NCBI GenBank assembly: GCA_022036555.1
Contig: CM039120.1
Coordinates: forward strand, 20,724,350 to 20,788,349
DNA from: Microstegium vimineum
Taxonomy: Eukaryota > Streptophyta > Magnoliopsida > Poales > Poaceae
Direction of reading: 5' to 3'
Length of the DNA: 64,000 nt
Positions 1 through 11,925 of the stretch are shown in pieces (within the stretch, counting starts at the first letter, position 1; every line of letters begins with the position of its first letter). The notes under the pieces are model-generated. The model had not been told where the DNA came from and did not search any database. It saw only the letters and a list, made by a program, of their open reading frames with translations. The translations under genes and the position numbers were made by a program.

Positions 1-1469
1 ACTCCCATCACTTGGCGCCCAGGCTGTACAACTTGTTGCTGAATCGGTAATTAGCCGATCCAACCTGCATTAGATGTCATCAGCACGTGACTTACCGATG
101 GTTGATAATCCATTGATTCTTGTAGTCCTTGTGTATTCGGATGACAGCCTTGACTTTCAGGTACCAAAGGCTGAGCAACCATTGCCGACACAGGCTGATT
201 GGCAGCCAGCATGCCTTGTCGCATCGGCCAAGAATTTGCCGATGGCTGAGAGCCAGCCGACTCTTGCAACTCTTGTATCCTGGGATGATAGCTTTGATTT
301 ACAGCCACCGTCGGTTGAGCAGCTACGGCCGATGCAAGCTGACTGACACTCGACATGCCTTGTTGCATCGGCCAAGAATTTGCCGATATAGACTGAATAA
401 CTATTGGCACGTCTTGTTGCATCGGCCAAGCATTTGCCGATAGCTGATAACCGGCTGATGCTTGTCCTTGTTGTACCCTTGGATGATCGCTTGGACTCAC
501 GGGTACCACAACTTGAGCAGTCATTGCCGATATAGATTGATTGACAATCGGCGTACCTTGTTGCATCGGCCAAGAAGTTGCCGATGGCTGATAACCAGCT
601 GATGCCTGTCATCCTTGTGGCGCCGGATAATTAACAGCATAGCTACCTTGATTAGCAAGTGTTCCAGTTTGAAAAACCATTGCCGCCATGGGTTGACCTG
701 CAACTGCTGGGCCTTGTTGTATCGGCAAGTGACTTGCCGACGGTTAGGCGTACGACACTCCAGGTATTGCCGTTTGTAGATTCCCTGTTGGCAACTGCGC
801 CGTTGGAGAAGATGTAACGTAATGCATCATTGGAACCATCGGCTGTACAGATGTTGCCGATGCCATGGGAACCTTCCACCCTGCATGGTTATCTTGGACT
901 AATCTGGAATCAGCAGATAGACTTGGAGACATACCGTATCCCCAGCAGTTGGCTGAAGTTGGCTGATTCTGGATCACAGGTCTAGACATTGTTGAAGCCA
1001 CCAGATTTGTGTTCATCTAAGTAATGCTTGTTGGGCTTAATCTTGGTGGCGCGATCTCATCGGCAGATTGGCTCATAATTGGTGTAAACACCCTTGGAAC
1101 CGCCGATGGAGTCGCAGCAGACGCCGATCCGAGCTGACAATACTCTGGACCAACATGATGTGGTGCATGTCCCTTGAAAGCTTGCTTAACAGCATTGCAC
1201 ACGGTATCGGACAGCACGTTGGATTGGCTAATTAATACCTCATTAGATGCATAATTAACCATATCTTGTACTTTACCAGGATCGGCGTAGAAAGTAGTCT
1301 GTCGTGGTGACGGCGGATCTTGCTTCTGTACTGCTTCGCCGATCCCGTTTAGGCTGAAGGATCTAAGATATAAGCGCTTGTACTCCTCCATTGCCTGCTC
1401 CATAGCCTGCTTCTGACGATCTGTCAAATCTGCTGTGGAGACTCCAATAGCACTCCTTGGATTAGTCAT
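1..1469 (-). pseudogene. gag-like ORF of element H, broken by in-frame stops
   Basis: Read on the minus strand, a likely ATG at 1469 opens a frame starting MTNPRSAIGVST. An upstream in-frame ATG at 1571 lies closer to the leader and is less likely. The same frame stays open across 1469-1017, 1016-744 and 566-51, interrupted by TAG at 1017-1019, TAA at 744-746 and at least one more stop between 566 and 743. The N-terminal part is acidic and helical (DRQKQAMEQAMEEYKRLYLR), as in gypsy gag leaders. The later part is a low-complexity Q/S/A/P-rich region built of imperfect repeats around WPMQQG and HPRxQ. No zinc knuckle or polymerase is visible, since both would lie left of the window. Almost certainly non-functional. 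Confidence 0.6.
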
Positions 1470-1626
1470 GATAGATATATAATTTATACAATCGTGTCCC
1501 ATTGGGCGTGCCAAAAGAGGTGTTGACACAAAAAGCATCAGGATCTGTGAACACCTCGGGCTATTACCCAAAGCTCGGTATTCCGGAGGCGTGCCAGTCG
1601 ATTTGACCAGTTAATCGACAAGGACG

Positions 1627-1830
1627 ATAACTAGAATAAAACTGAACGAGACAACGGCGATGCGCCCAGATGTCAAAGCTCAGATTGATCAAAGATAACT
1701 AGAACAAGATCCAATCCAGACAATGGCGATGCGCCAGGATGCTGGGATTGGGGCTTGATCAGGATAACTAGAGCAGAGCTGAACGAGGCAACAGCGATGC
1801 GCCCGGATGACAAGGCTCAGAGGTACTCCC
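1627..1830 (-). repeat. 68-bp tandem repeat, three units, in the LTR/leader of H
   Basis: Units begin with ATAACTAGA at 1627, 1695 and 1764, spacing 68 and 69 bp. Each carries a GCGATGCGCC core. The H copy at 36274 has one full and one partial unit beginning at 36304, so repeat number varies between copies. Confidence 0.8.
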
Positions 1831-2309
1831 ACACGGAACTTGCAAGGATTTGACGGAGATCAAGGTGATGCAGCCCGTCGAAGCTTGAAAGAACTCGTTG
1901 ATAACTATAGCTAATGCAGTAAAAGGTAAATTGCGATAAAAAGTAGAATAAGAATAAAATTGGTTTGATTAATATTGGATTGATTGTCTTTTTCGTAGCC
2001 CTCGGGCACATATTTATACTCCCGCATGGAGAGTTGTACAAAGACACGACACGTATCCTTCCTAAAACAAACTCCTAATTTTAAGGAAACTGACTCACGC
2101 AGGAGTCGGATCTAAAACAATAATATTTAAGGAAAATAAACGACTCATGCAAGAGCCGGACTCAAACTACCATAATAATACTGGTAAAACACCAGTTTCC
2201 TTATACTTCTCCTCGATGGAAACTTTCCATCGGTAGATCCTTGCGACTTCTTTGGCCACTTGTAGTCTTCTGCTGCCACCAAGCGCTAAGTCACGTCCAT
2301 CGGCATCGG

Positions 2310-2510
2310 CAATACTTTCCTGATCGGCAATCGGCAACATTTCCCGATTAGCGACCTTGTGCTGGTAACTGTCTTCACCAATCATTCCCTATCGGCAATC
2401 GGCAACCACCCTTCATCGGCAGTCGGCAATGACCCTTTATCGGCAGTTGGCAATAACCCCTCATCAGCAATCAGCAATGACTCTTCATCGGCAATCAGCA
2501 CAGCAAGACT
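2310..2510. repeat. Short TCGGCA-rich imperfect repeats in the H LTR
   Basis: About six consecutive units of roughly 28 bp of the form CATCGGCAATCGGCAATGAC. The matching array in the second LTR copy is at about 36950-37070. Confidence 0.7.
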
Positions 2511-2688
2511 CCACCAATTATCCTTTGTCGGCAAAGATCATCCATCCTTCCATCGGCAGCGCACTTGGTCTTCCCGCAGCATACTCCCATCGGCATTACT
2601 GGCTATGCTTTCCCGATGCCAATGGCAAACGGTTGTCGACCAGTCAAGCCTTAGCTCATTTGACACGTGCTGAAAAACGGTGTCAACA

Positions 2689-5600
2689 CCTACAAAAGGT
2701 TACTTCATCAAGTGGTTTTGTGAAGATATCCGCCAATTGATCTTCACTTCTTACACCAACTAGGGAGATATCTTTCTTTGAAACATGATCCCTTAGAAAG
2801 TGATGACGGATATCGATGTGCTTAGTGCGGGAGTGTTGAACTGGATTATTAGCAAGTTTTACCGCACTTTCATTATCACAAAGAAGGGGTACACTTTTAA
2901 GCTCAACACCATAGTCTAGAAGAGTTTGTTTCATGTAGAGAATTTGTGCACAACAAGCTCCGGCGGCTATGTATTCCGCTTCCGCGGTAGACAAAGCCAC
3001 ACTATTTTGTTTCTTAGATGACCATGATACAATTGATCTTCCAAGCAAATGGCAACCTCCGGAGGTACTCTTTCTATCAACTTTGCAACCGGCATAATCC
3101 GAATCAGAATAGCCTATTAGTTGAAAAGTAGCTCCTTTGGGATACCAAAGGCTAATGCTTGGGGTGTGCTTTACATATCTAAGGATTCTTTTTACGGCAC
3201 TTAGGTGGGATTCCTTAGGTTTTGCTTGAAATCTAGCACACATGCACACACTAAACATGATATCGGGCCTAGATGCGATAAGATATAACAAACTACCAAT
3301 CATAGAACGGTAGAGAGTTTGATCAATAGGTTTACCGTCCTCATCAAGGTCGAGGTGTCCATTTGTAGGCATTGGGGTCTTGATAGGCTTACAATCTTCC
3401 ATCTTGTACTTCTTTAGCACATCATTGGTATACTTCTCTTGAGATACAAATGTGCCTTCTCTCAATTGCTTCACTTGAAACCCAAGGAAGAAGGTAATCT
3501 CTCCAATCATGGACATCTCAAATTCCTTCGACATCAAGTCACCAAACTCCTTGCAATGATCTTAATTCGTCGAGCCAAAGATAATATCATCAACATACAC
3601 TTGACAAATGAAGACATCTCCATCTTGCTTCTTGGTGAATAGTGTTGTGTCAACCTTCCCAATAGTGAATCCCTTCTTGAATAGGAAGTCCCGAAGACGC
3701 TCATACCAAGCTCTAGGGCTTTCTTTAGCCCATATAGCGCCTTGGACAACGTATGGCTTCAAGTCTTGCAACCGGTGCAAAGGTCTCCCCAAAATCCAAG
3801 CCTTCAACTTGGGAGAACCCCTTTGCAACTAGCCTTGCCTTGTTTCTAACCACTTGACCTTGATCATCTTGCTTGTTGCGGAACACCCACTTAGTTCCTA
3901 TCACTCTTGCATCTTGTGGCTTTTCTTCTAGAGTCCACACTTGATTCTGGGTGAAGTTGTTCAATTCTTCATGCATAGCATTCACCCAATCCAGATTCTC
4001 AAGCGCTTCCTCTACACAAGTAGGCTCAACACAAGAAACAAAGGAGTGATGTTCAATAAATGAAGCAATCTTTTGGGACCGAGTCATTACTCCCCTTGAA
4101 GGACTCCCAACGATGAGTTCTTGTGGATGGGATTGGAGTATGGGTGCGGATCTTTTATCAACCACTTGAGGAGGAGGTGTAGGTGCATCAACATCTTGAG
4201 CTTGGGCCTCTACTTGAGCTTGAGGGATGAATGTATCTTCATTTGTTTCCCTCACTTTATCATCATCATCTTGAGGCCCTTGTGATGTAGAAGGTTGAGC
4301 ACTTGGATCAACTTCAACCACACTTGATCTTCTTCTTTGGGGTTGATTGCACCGGTAGGCATGTTCTTCATAGCCTTCCTCAATGGTTCATCACCTACAT
4401 CATCAAGATTTTCATTTGCTCCTGGGAGCCATTAGTCTCATCAAATTCCAAGTCATACATTTCTTCAACTAAGCCGGTGGCTTGGTTAAATACACGGTAT
4501 GCTTTGGATTTCAAGGAATAACCAACTAGGAAACCAATATCACATCTTCTTTGAAACTTCCCTAGATGATGACGCTTCTTGTAGATGTAGACCTTGCACC
4601 CAAACACCCTAAAGAATGATACATCTGGCTTCTTCCCATTGAGTAACTCATATGGTGTCTTCTTCAAGAATCTTTGGATGAACAATCTATTTGAAGCATA
4701 GCATGCGGTGTTGATCGCTTCGGCCCAAAACTTCTCTGGGGTGTCATACTCATCTAGCATGGTTCTTGCAAGAGTAATTAGTGTACGGTTCTTCCTCTCA
4801 ACCACTCCATTTTGTTGAGGTGTGTATGTTGCGGACACTTCATGCTTGATCCCAACTTCATCACAATAATCTTCAATCTTTGTGTTGATGAACTCGGTGC
4901 CATTGTCACTTCTTATTTTCTTGATCTCTACATCAAATTCATTTTGGGCTCTCTTGGCAAACTTTTTGAATGAGATTGTGGCTTCCCCTTTGTCATGAAG
5001 AAAGAACACTCATGTGTATCTTGAATAGTCATCCACAATCACAAGACAAAAGAGGTTGCCTCCCAAACTAGCATATGTTGTAGGTCCAAATAGATCAATG
5101 TGTAGAAGCTCAAGAACTCTTGGTGTTGACATGAATGCTTTGTGGGGGTGAGTGTTGGCAACTTGCTTGCCGGCTTGACATGCACTACAAAGCTTATCCT
5201 TTTCAAACACAACATCCTTGATGCCTCTAACCATTTCCTTCTTCAATAGCTTCTTGAGAGTAGACATTCTAACATGAGCTAGCCTTCTATGCCACAACCA
5301 ACCAAGAGATGACTTAGTGAATAAGCATGTTTGGAGGTTGGCATCTTTTGATGAGAAATCCACAAGGTAGAGGTTATTGTGCCGAAAGCCTTTGAATATG
5401 ACTTGACTATCATCAATCTTTGACACAATGACTTCATTAGGAGTGAATAAGCATTGGAAACCAAGATCACACAATTGGCCAACCGAGAGTAAGTTGAAGC
5501 TTAGTGATGCAACTAACAAGACATTTGATATTGAGTTGTCATTTGAGATTGCCACTTTTCCAAGTCCTTTGACCTTTCCCTTTGAGTTGTCCCCAAATGT

Positions 5601-5722
5601 AATATTGTCTTGATTATTGACATTTTTTTTCTATTGAGGTGAACATCCGGGGGTCACCGGTCATGTGTTGAGTGCATCCACTATCAATCACCCAATGACT
5701 TCCACTGGTCTTGTAGTTCACC
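2689..5722 (-). pseudogene. Copia A pol: protease, integrase, RT and RNase H, broken
   Basis: Read on the minus strand: the protease motif DSGCTQHMTGD lies near 5690; GAG-pre-integrase has HRRLAHV and CSACQAGKQ; the integrase core has LLHIDLFGP, SDNGTEF and QNGVVERKNR. The RT has the N-terminal block VARLEAIR and the intact active site YVDDIIFG near 3580. RNase H has DSDYAGC, STAEAEY and DQLADIFTKPL. Lesions: TGA replaces a Trp codon at 5010 (after DDYSRYT), a frameshift lies between 4395 and 4321, and a deletion near 3749 removes the stretch between VARLEAIR and ALYGLK. That deletion takes the QMDVKSAFLNG block with the first catalytic Asp. The C-terminus is cut by element H. Confidence 0.85.
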
Positions 5723-5737
5723 TACACACACAAGAGA

Positions 5738-8131
5738 TCAAGCTTGTTGTTTAGGCACCCATTGAGTATGGGGGACCATTGCTTTCTCTACTAGTGTCTT
5801 AGCCACCCAAAGTGTCTTTGGTCTATTCTTGTTGGGTGGTCCTAAGAACACAACAAGTGGCCTTCCCTTGACATCCTTGTTGATGACATAGTGAGCATTG
5901 TATGCAAAACGCTTAGTGTTCTTGGGCAAGGGTTGTGGAGGTGGAGTCACACAATCATGAGCAAAGTGTCCTTGCTTTCCACACTCAAAGCATGTCTTCA
6001 TCTTTGGCTTTGGCTTTGCTTGATAGAAGTACTTGGCTTGTTGTTGATATTGAGATTTGGCTTTAGCTTTGGCCTTCTTCACTTGAGCGGACCTGTAACC
6101 AAGACTGGCTTTGTCATTCTTCATGACGGTGTTCATGAGGAGCTCACTTTAAAGATTGTGGCCCTTTGTGAACTTCTCCATTCCAATGGCTAGATGGTTC
6201 TTCTCATTCTTTAGCCTCTTGTTCTCTTCTCTAAGCATATCAACTTCAAGTGCCACATCATAGTCTTCATCTTGTGACTCAATCACAATTGACTTGGTTG
6301 TCTTGAGCTTGATAAGATCTTGCTTGAGCTTTTCATTCTCATTCTTGATCTTGACAAAGTCATCATAGTGATCCACCACAACCACTTTCTTGCCTTTGCA
6401 CTTAGGCTCTTGCTCAATTGGCTCAACAATCAAATCATCACAAGATGTGCCAATGTCAATCTTGACAATGGGGTTAGCATCAATAGGCAAAGCATATTCA
6501 AAACATTCATTAGCTATAATGAGAGTATCATAGTTCATTTTTACTTCGGTGTACTCTTCCCTAAGCGTGTTGCATCTTTCTCTAAGCTCTTATGATGTCC
6601 TCTCTAGCTTATCATGTTTCTCTTTTAGCTCTTTGAGAGAGGATTTGAGCTCCCTAGCATGTGAGGATAAGGATTTGTTTTCACTAATTATCTCATCACT
6701 AGCATTGGATGTTATTTCATGTTTGTCTTGCAAGTCATCATTTTCTTTTTCAAGCTCTTCATTTTTAGCTTGCTCCTTCTTCACAATTTTAGTGTACTTA
6801 GTGATCAATTTTATGAGTTCATCATAAGAAGGAGCTTGGTATTCCTTTTTACTTTCATTACCACTATCATCACTATCATCACTATCCTCTAATTTGGATT
6901 GTACCTTCCGGTCACCCTTGGCCATAAGGCATAGGTGTGTAGAGGATGTAGTGGAGGAAGACGGTGGTGGTTGAGGAGGAAATGAAGTTCCAATGACTAG
7001 TGCGGCCACCTTCTCATCATCACTATCATCGTCGGATGAATCACTTGAATCTTCAATGTCGGTTAACCAATCACCAACTATGTATGCCTTGCCATCTTTC
7101 TTCTTTTGGTGTTGGAACCTCTTCTTCTTGAAGCCATCTCTCTTCTTGTGTGGCTTCTCATCTTTCTTCTCATCGTCACTTGACTCATCTTTTTGCTCTT
7201 TGCCATTCTTGTACTTCTTCTTCTACTTGTCCTTCTTGGGCTTGGTGCATTGGTGAGCTAGATGGCCAAGATCACCACAATTGAAGCAATCCATTTCCGA
7301 CAATGGCCTCCTCTTGTTGCTAGTGAAGAACTTCTTCTTTCTTGAATCAAACTTGACACTGCTCTTGTTTAGCTTCTTTAGAATCTTGGTGGTCTTCTTC
7401 ACCATTAGAGCGATGTTTGAGTCATCATCATCTTAACTTGAGGTATCATACACCACCTTTGACTTGCCCGTGTCATGGCTAGCTTTGAAGGACAAGTCTT
7501 TCTTCTTGGTGGATGATGAAGCTTAATCTTCTTTGTGGAAGTGCATGTACATCTCATGTGCATTGATCTTTCCCAAGACTTGAGTTGGTGTATATTTGGA
7601 AAGATCACCTTGATGCAACACGGTCACAATGTTGGCATACTTGGCAATTGGAAGCACATAAAGAATCTTCCTCACAACATCGGCTTCATCCATTTGCTTT
7701 AGCCCAAGAGCATTCAATTCTTCTACAAGAACATTTAGACGTGAGTACATTTCATTAGCATTCTCATGAGCAAGCATGGTAAAAGCATTCATCTTATTCA
7801 TGACTAAGTGATATCGCTCTTCCCGCTCGCTCTTTGTGCCCTCATGAAGAGCACAAATGTTCTTCCACAACTCATGTGCGTTCTTTGAGGTTAGCACACG
7901 GTTGAACACATCCTTGCCAATGCCCCTAAAGAGGGTGTTGCGAGCTTTGGCATTCCACTTCTCATAGTGGACTTTGTCACCGAATGGTTCTCCATCATAG
8001 GCCGGAAAACCATCAGTGTCGGCTTTGAGAACACCAACATCTAAGGCTTCGGGGTAAGCCTCCATACGCACTTTCCAATATGGAAAGTCGTCTCCATCAA
8101 ACATGGGCGGCGGTCCATCCCCATGGGACAT
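5738..8131 (-). pseudogene. Copia A gag with two zinc knuckles, one frame with several stops
   Basis: The frame starts MSHGDGPPPMFDGDD at 8131, only about 40 nt from the primer site. The N-terminal half is a copia gag domain (YWKVRMEAY; ELWKNICALHEG). A CCHC knuckle CFNCGDLGHLAHQC lies near 7290, and a second, CFECGKQGHFAHDC, near 5980. Between them is a charged Glu/Lys-rich region likely to form coiled coil (6150-7000). All pieces share one reading frame; stops fall near 7523, 7434, 7223, 6590 and 6149. The frame ends with TGA at 5738-5740, just before pol. Confidence 0.8.
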
Positions 8132-8168
8132 CTTGCTCTAGGCGGTGAAGCCTAATTTAGAGCAACAC

Positions 8169-8181
8169 GGCTTTGATACCA
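8169..8181 (-). promoter_or_regulatory. Primer-binding site of element A
   Basis: The minus strand reads TGGTATCAAAGCC, two bases after the LTR end CCTTTCA. This matches the initiator-Met tRNA type of site common to copia elements, with A for the usual G at position 9. Confidence 0.85.
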
Positions 8182-8183
8182 AT

Positions 8184-9770
8184 TGAAAGGATCAAGATGC
8201 CCAAGAGGGGGGTGAATTGGGCTCTTTTAAATTTATAAGCAATAATTAAAAGCTATCAAGAGCCAATTAACCCCCTAGTGCTTTCCCAAGTGTGTCCTAG
8301 CTAAACAAGCAAGACAAGGCAATGAAAATGGTAAAGCCCTATGCAATTCTACTCAAGCAACAAGAATATAATGCGGAAAGTAGTGCTTAAGAGTAAATGC
8401 AATAAGTAAGGAGTAGGGGCAAAGGAAATTGACACGATGACGTTTTGCCGAGGTATTGAGGAGTCGACAATCCCCCCTAGTCCTCGTTGGAGCACCCGCG
8501 CAAGGGTATCGCTCCCCCTTAGTCCGCGCAAGGACTAAGTTCTCTCCATGGGCTGATTCTTCGCCACTCCGGCTCGGTGAATCGCCCACAACCGATCACA
8601 ATCGAACTTGGGTCATCCACAAGGAACACCACCGGATGATCACCAAGCAAACCTCCGCGAAACCATCTAGGTGATGTCGATCACGAAGAGTAACAAGCAC
8701 TAACTCTCACTTGACCAAGGCTAGTCTAGTGATTGAATGGATGCACACTTGCTAACTCTAAGCAACTAGTGAGAATCAACACATGGAATGGAAATTCACA
8801 CTCTCACTAGGGCTCTTGCACTTCTTGCACTCTCACAAGGCAAACTCAGCAATTGGAATGGGCAAGAGAGACTCCATGGGGCTGATGGGGAAGTATAAAT
8901 ACTCCCCAACTCAACCCCTAGCCGTTAGAGGCAAAAACCAACTTTCTGCGTCACTCCGGACGCAAGAATAGGGTAGAGTCCGGACCATCAAGCATGCGTC
9001 CGGACCCCCAAACCTTCTGAACTCAACACTAAAAGCCAGGCGGTTCGGACGCTGAACGCAGTCCGGACGCAAGGCTCCGGACAGCGTCTAGACTCAAATT
9101 CCCTCTTTGGAACTCTCTGTGTTGGGTCTGGACCCTACTTGGCGTCCGGACTCAACACACCGGACAGCGTCCGGTTCATTTTGAGCTCTCTAGACCTCTC
9201 TAGATTGGGTCCGGACTCACTCTGCAGTCCGGACTCAGTCACTGTTCAAGGCATCCGGACGCACTGGTACAGGCAGAGTGAACCCTAGGGTCCGGACGCA
9301 TGTCCGATGGTCCGGACCCAGGGATACACTTGCGTCCGGAGCTCATTTCAGAGCCAGATCACTTTACTTCCTTCGTGGAAGTTTTACCACATGGTCCAAG
9401 GACTACTTCTAAAGCTTCCTAGTGCTAGTTTGACAAGTGTGCACCACACCTAACCACTAAGCCTCTCCTAGGTCAAGCTACAAGATAGAACCCCTCTTAA
9501 TAGTACGGTCAAAGGAAAAATAAAGGTGTTAAACTACTCTAAGTGTCTCTCAACTCTAATGACACTTAGACCTAGTCTAATCTTCAACCTTGTCGCCAAT
9601 TCTTTGAAAACCGAAATGATTCCAATAAGGGCCACATACATCATGATAGTCCAAAGCAACCATCCATTACCATGACCTAACTTTCTTATTGCCTCTGCAA
9701 AACACACGTTAGTCATAGTAATCTTGCATTGTCGTTAATCACCGAAACACTAGGGGCCTAGATGCTTTCA
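8184..9770 (-). repeat. 5' LTR of Copia A (1587 bp)
   Basis: On the minus strand the LTR starts TGAAAGCATCTAGGCCCCTA at 9770 and ends CCTTTCA at 8184. A TATA-like TATTTATA (minus) lies near 8892-8899. Between 8945 and 9345 there are well over a dozen GTCCGGA-type motifs. Confidence 0.85.
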
Positions 9771-11318
9771 ACTTGTACACATGGTTGGGTTTCTTATCAT
9801 CTTCAAAACCGGGTGGTTGCTCAACATATACCAATTCATTGATGTACCCATTGAGAAATGCACTCTTCACATCCATTTGATAGAGCTTGATGTTGTGAGC
9901 ACAAGCATAAGCCAATAGAATCCTTATTGCTTCGAGCCTTGCCACTGGTGCATAAGTTTCTCCAAAGTCAAGACCCTCTACTTGAGTGTACCCTTGTTCA
10001 ACTAGACTTGCTTTGTTTCTCACCACTATGCCATCTTGATCTTGTTTTTTGCGAAAGACCCATCTTGTGCCAATGACATTGTGGTTCTTTGGTCTCTCAA
10101 CTAGCTCCCAAACTTGATTTCTAGTGAAGTTGTTGAGCTCTTCATGCATAGCATTCACCCAATCAATATCTTGCAAAGCTTCTTCAATCTTGGTTGGTTC
10201 AATAGATGATACAAATGAGTAGTGTTCACAAAAGGAAGCCAATCTTGATCTTGTTTGTACACCTCTTGTAAGATCTCCAATAATATGATCCAAAGGATGA
10301 TCTCTTGCAATAGATGTCGGTTGGAAGTTGATTGCTTGCACTTGGTTGGTCATTGGATTGAGATGATGAACTAGCCTCTTGTTGATCTTGAGTTGGAGAG
10401 GATGAACTAGCTTGATTATCACTGAGTTGCTCATTGGATGGAGGGCACACTTGATAGTCATTGTCTTTCTCATCATCCACTTGCCTCGGCTTAATATCCC
10501 CAATGTCAATGTTCTTCATTGCATTAGCCAATGGTTCACCTCTCACATCATCATGATTGTCATTTTCATCTTGAGAGCCATTAGTTTCATCAAACTCCAC
10601 ATCATGTACCTCATCAACTATGCCATGAGTAAGATTCCATACTCTATATGCTTTGCTTGTAGTTGAGTAACCAAGCAAGAATCCTTCATCACATTTCTTC
10701 TCAAATTTGCTCAATCTTGCACCGTTCTTCAATATATAGCCCTTGCAACCAAACACTCTAAAGTATGCAATATTTGGCTTTCTTCCATTCAATAGCTCAT
10801 AAGGTCTTTTCAAGCATCTTGTGGCAATAGAGTCGGTTGCTATAGTAGCAAGCCGTGTTGATAGCTTTGGCCCAAAAAGGATCACTCACAATTGTATTCA
10901 CTAAGCATAGATATTGCCATATCAATGAGGGTCCTATTCTTCCTCTCAACAAGCCCATTAGATTGAGGTGTATACTTGGCCAAGAATTTATGTTTGATTC
11001 CATATTCATCACATAACTCATCAACTCTTGTATTCGTGAACTCACTACCATTGTCTCTTCTCACTTTCTTGATAGTTGTTTCAAATTCATTTTGGCATCT
11101 CTTGACAAAGATCTTGAATGTATCAAACGTATCACTCTTGTCACTAAGAAAGAATACCCATGTGTATCTAGTGAAGTCATCCACTATCACAAAGCCATAT
11201 TTGTTTCCTCCAATGCTTGTGTATGCGGTTGGTCCAAACAAGTCCATGTGTAAGAGCTCAAATGATTTGCAAGTACTCATCATGCTCTTACTAGGGTGAG
11301 TGTTTCCAACTTGTTACA
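9771..11318 (-). pseudogene. Copia element G pol fragment (integrase to RT), truncated at both ends
   Basis: On the minus strand the fragment carries the integrase core (LLHMDLFGPTAYTS, RRDNGSEF, QSNGLVERKNR) at 11283-10800. The link region ELLNGRKPN and RVFGCKGYIL follows. The N-terminal RT (WVFRKKQDQDG, YQMDVKSAFLNGY, VYVEQPPGFE) runs down to 9771, where element A splits the codon run after HVYKL. Frameshifts lie near 10830 and 10470. Upstream of 11318 the homology stops abruptly inside GAG-pre-integrase and unrelated sequence follows. The protein is very close to that of element B, so G belongs to the same Sirevirus-like family. Confidence 0.8.
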
Positions 11319-11689
11319 GATGAAATTTTAGATCATCCATTTTCTATTGGACAATAGAAATGGCCCTCATGGTAACAAACAATCAGGTTTCAAATTTGAA
11401 CTCAGTTGAATATTGAGGGACGACTTTAATGAGTTAGACTAGAATTTGGTCCAACGAATATAGGGCAACACCTCATTGCAACGAATAGAGGGCAACACCT
11501 CACTGCAATGAATTAAGATACAATGACTTAGACAGTTCTTAAGGGACTAGGCTAAAATGCAAGTGGGAATTACAAGAAAGAAAAGGCCCAGCTCATTGCA
11601 AAAGCTATGGTGCTTGACAAAAAGGCAGAAGTCGAGCCTTTAAGTAGTCTATAAATAGACCTTAAACATTTCTACAAAGAGAGACTAAC
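11319..11689. other. Unassigned sequence beside truncated Copia G
   Basis: Nothing recognised. The sequence is AT-leaning without a long ORF. It contains a short duplicated phrase (AGGGCAACACCTCA twice near 11461-11503) and may be retroelement leader. Confidence 0.4.
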
Positions 11690-11925
11690 TCTCCTTCTAT
11701 GGGAGGAGAAAGTCAAGTGGAACCAAAGAGCCAAGACATCTAGATTGTTATCAGGTGATTGTAATACTAAGTATTCTCGCCTTGTAACTAATGGCAAACA
11801 TAAAAGGACCCAGATTTTTCAGCTCGAGCAAGAGGAGGGTGTAATCGAAGGTGGTCAAAATCTAAATAAATTCATTACCAATTACTACAAAGGTTTTTTT
11901 GGGAACTGGATGTTAATAACTTTTC
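11690..11925 (+). pseudogene. LINE (L1-type) ORF2 fragment
   Basis: The translation has KVKWNQRAKTSRLLSGD followed by CNTKYSRLVTNGKHKRTQIF. This is the conserved linker between endonuclease and reverse transcriptase in plant L1 elements (KWLxxGDxNTKFFH type). The reading stops near 11931 and there is no RT core, so this is a short 5'/3'-truncated relic. Confidence 0.55.

Larger units (their letters stand above)
1..2688 (-). mobile_element. Ty3/gypsy-type LTR retrotransposon H, 5' part only (runs off left edge)
   Basis: The element reads on the minus strand. Its outer LTR end is TGTTGACACCGTTTTT at about 2688, then come the LTR, a leader with 68-bp repeats, and a degenerate gag that runs off the window. 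The same LTR occurs again at 36274-37247 with the same outer end, which fixes the border at 2688. Immediately beyond 2688 the sequence becomes the C-terminal RNase H coding region of Copia element A, so H was inserted into A. Placement in gypsy rests on overall layout and the TGGCACGCC-like primer site near 1588-1596; the polymerase is outside the window, so lineage is not proven. Confidence 0.7.
1604..2688 (-). repeat. 5' LTR of element H
   Basis: On the minus strand the LTR starts TGTTGACACC at 2688. The left border (about 1604, ...TGGTCA) is estimated from a TGGCACGCC-like primer-binding site at 1588-1596. A TATA box (TATAAATA on the minus strand) lies near 2010-2020. The second copy at 36274-37247 confirms the repeat. 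The segment 2280-2600 is dense in TCGGCA/GCAATCGGC units. Confidence 0.6.
2689..9770 (-). mobile_element. Ty1/copia element A (Sirevirus-like), 5' LTR to pol, 3' end displaced
   Basis: The element reads on the minus strand: LTR 9770-8184, primer site 8181-8169, gag 8131-5738, then protease, integrase, reverse transcriptase and RNase H to 2689. Element H lies at that point, so the rest of A is off the left edge. The order PR-INT-RT-RH is the copia order. The large gag with two zinc knuckles and a coiled-coil middle, and the LTR start TGAAAGCATC, resemble grass Sireviruses. A itself lies in the RT coding region of element G, whose sequence resumes at 9771. Confidence 0.85.

Noticed and set aside
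2310..2510. Regularly spaced TCGGCA repeats, considered as a CRISPR-like array
   Set aside because: Repeats are imperfect and contiguous without unique spacers, in a plant LTR.
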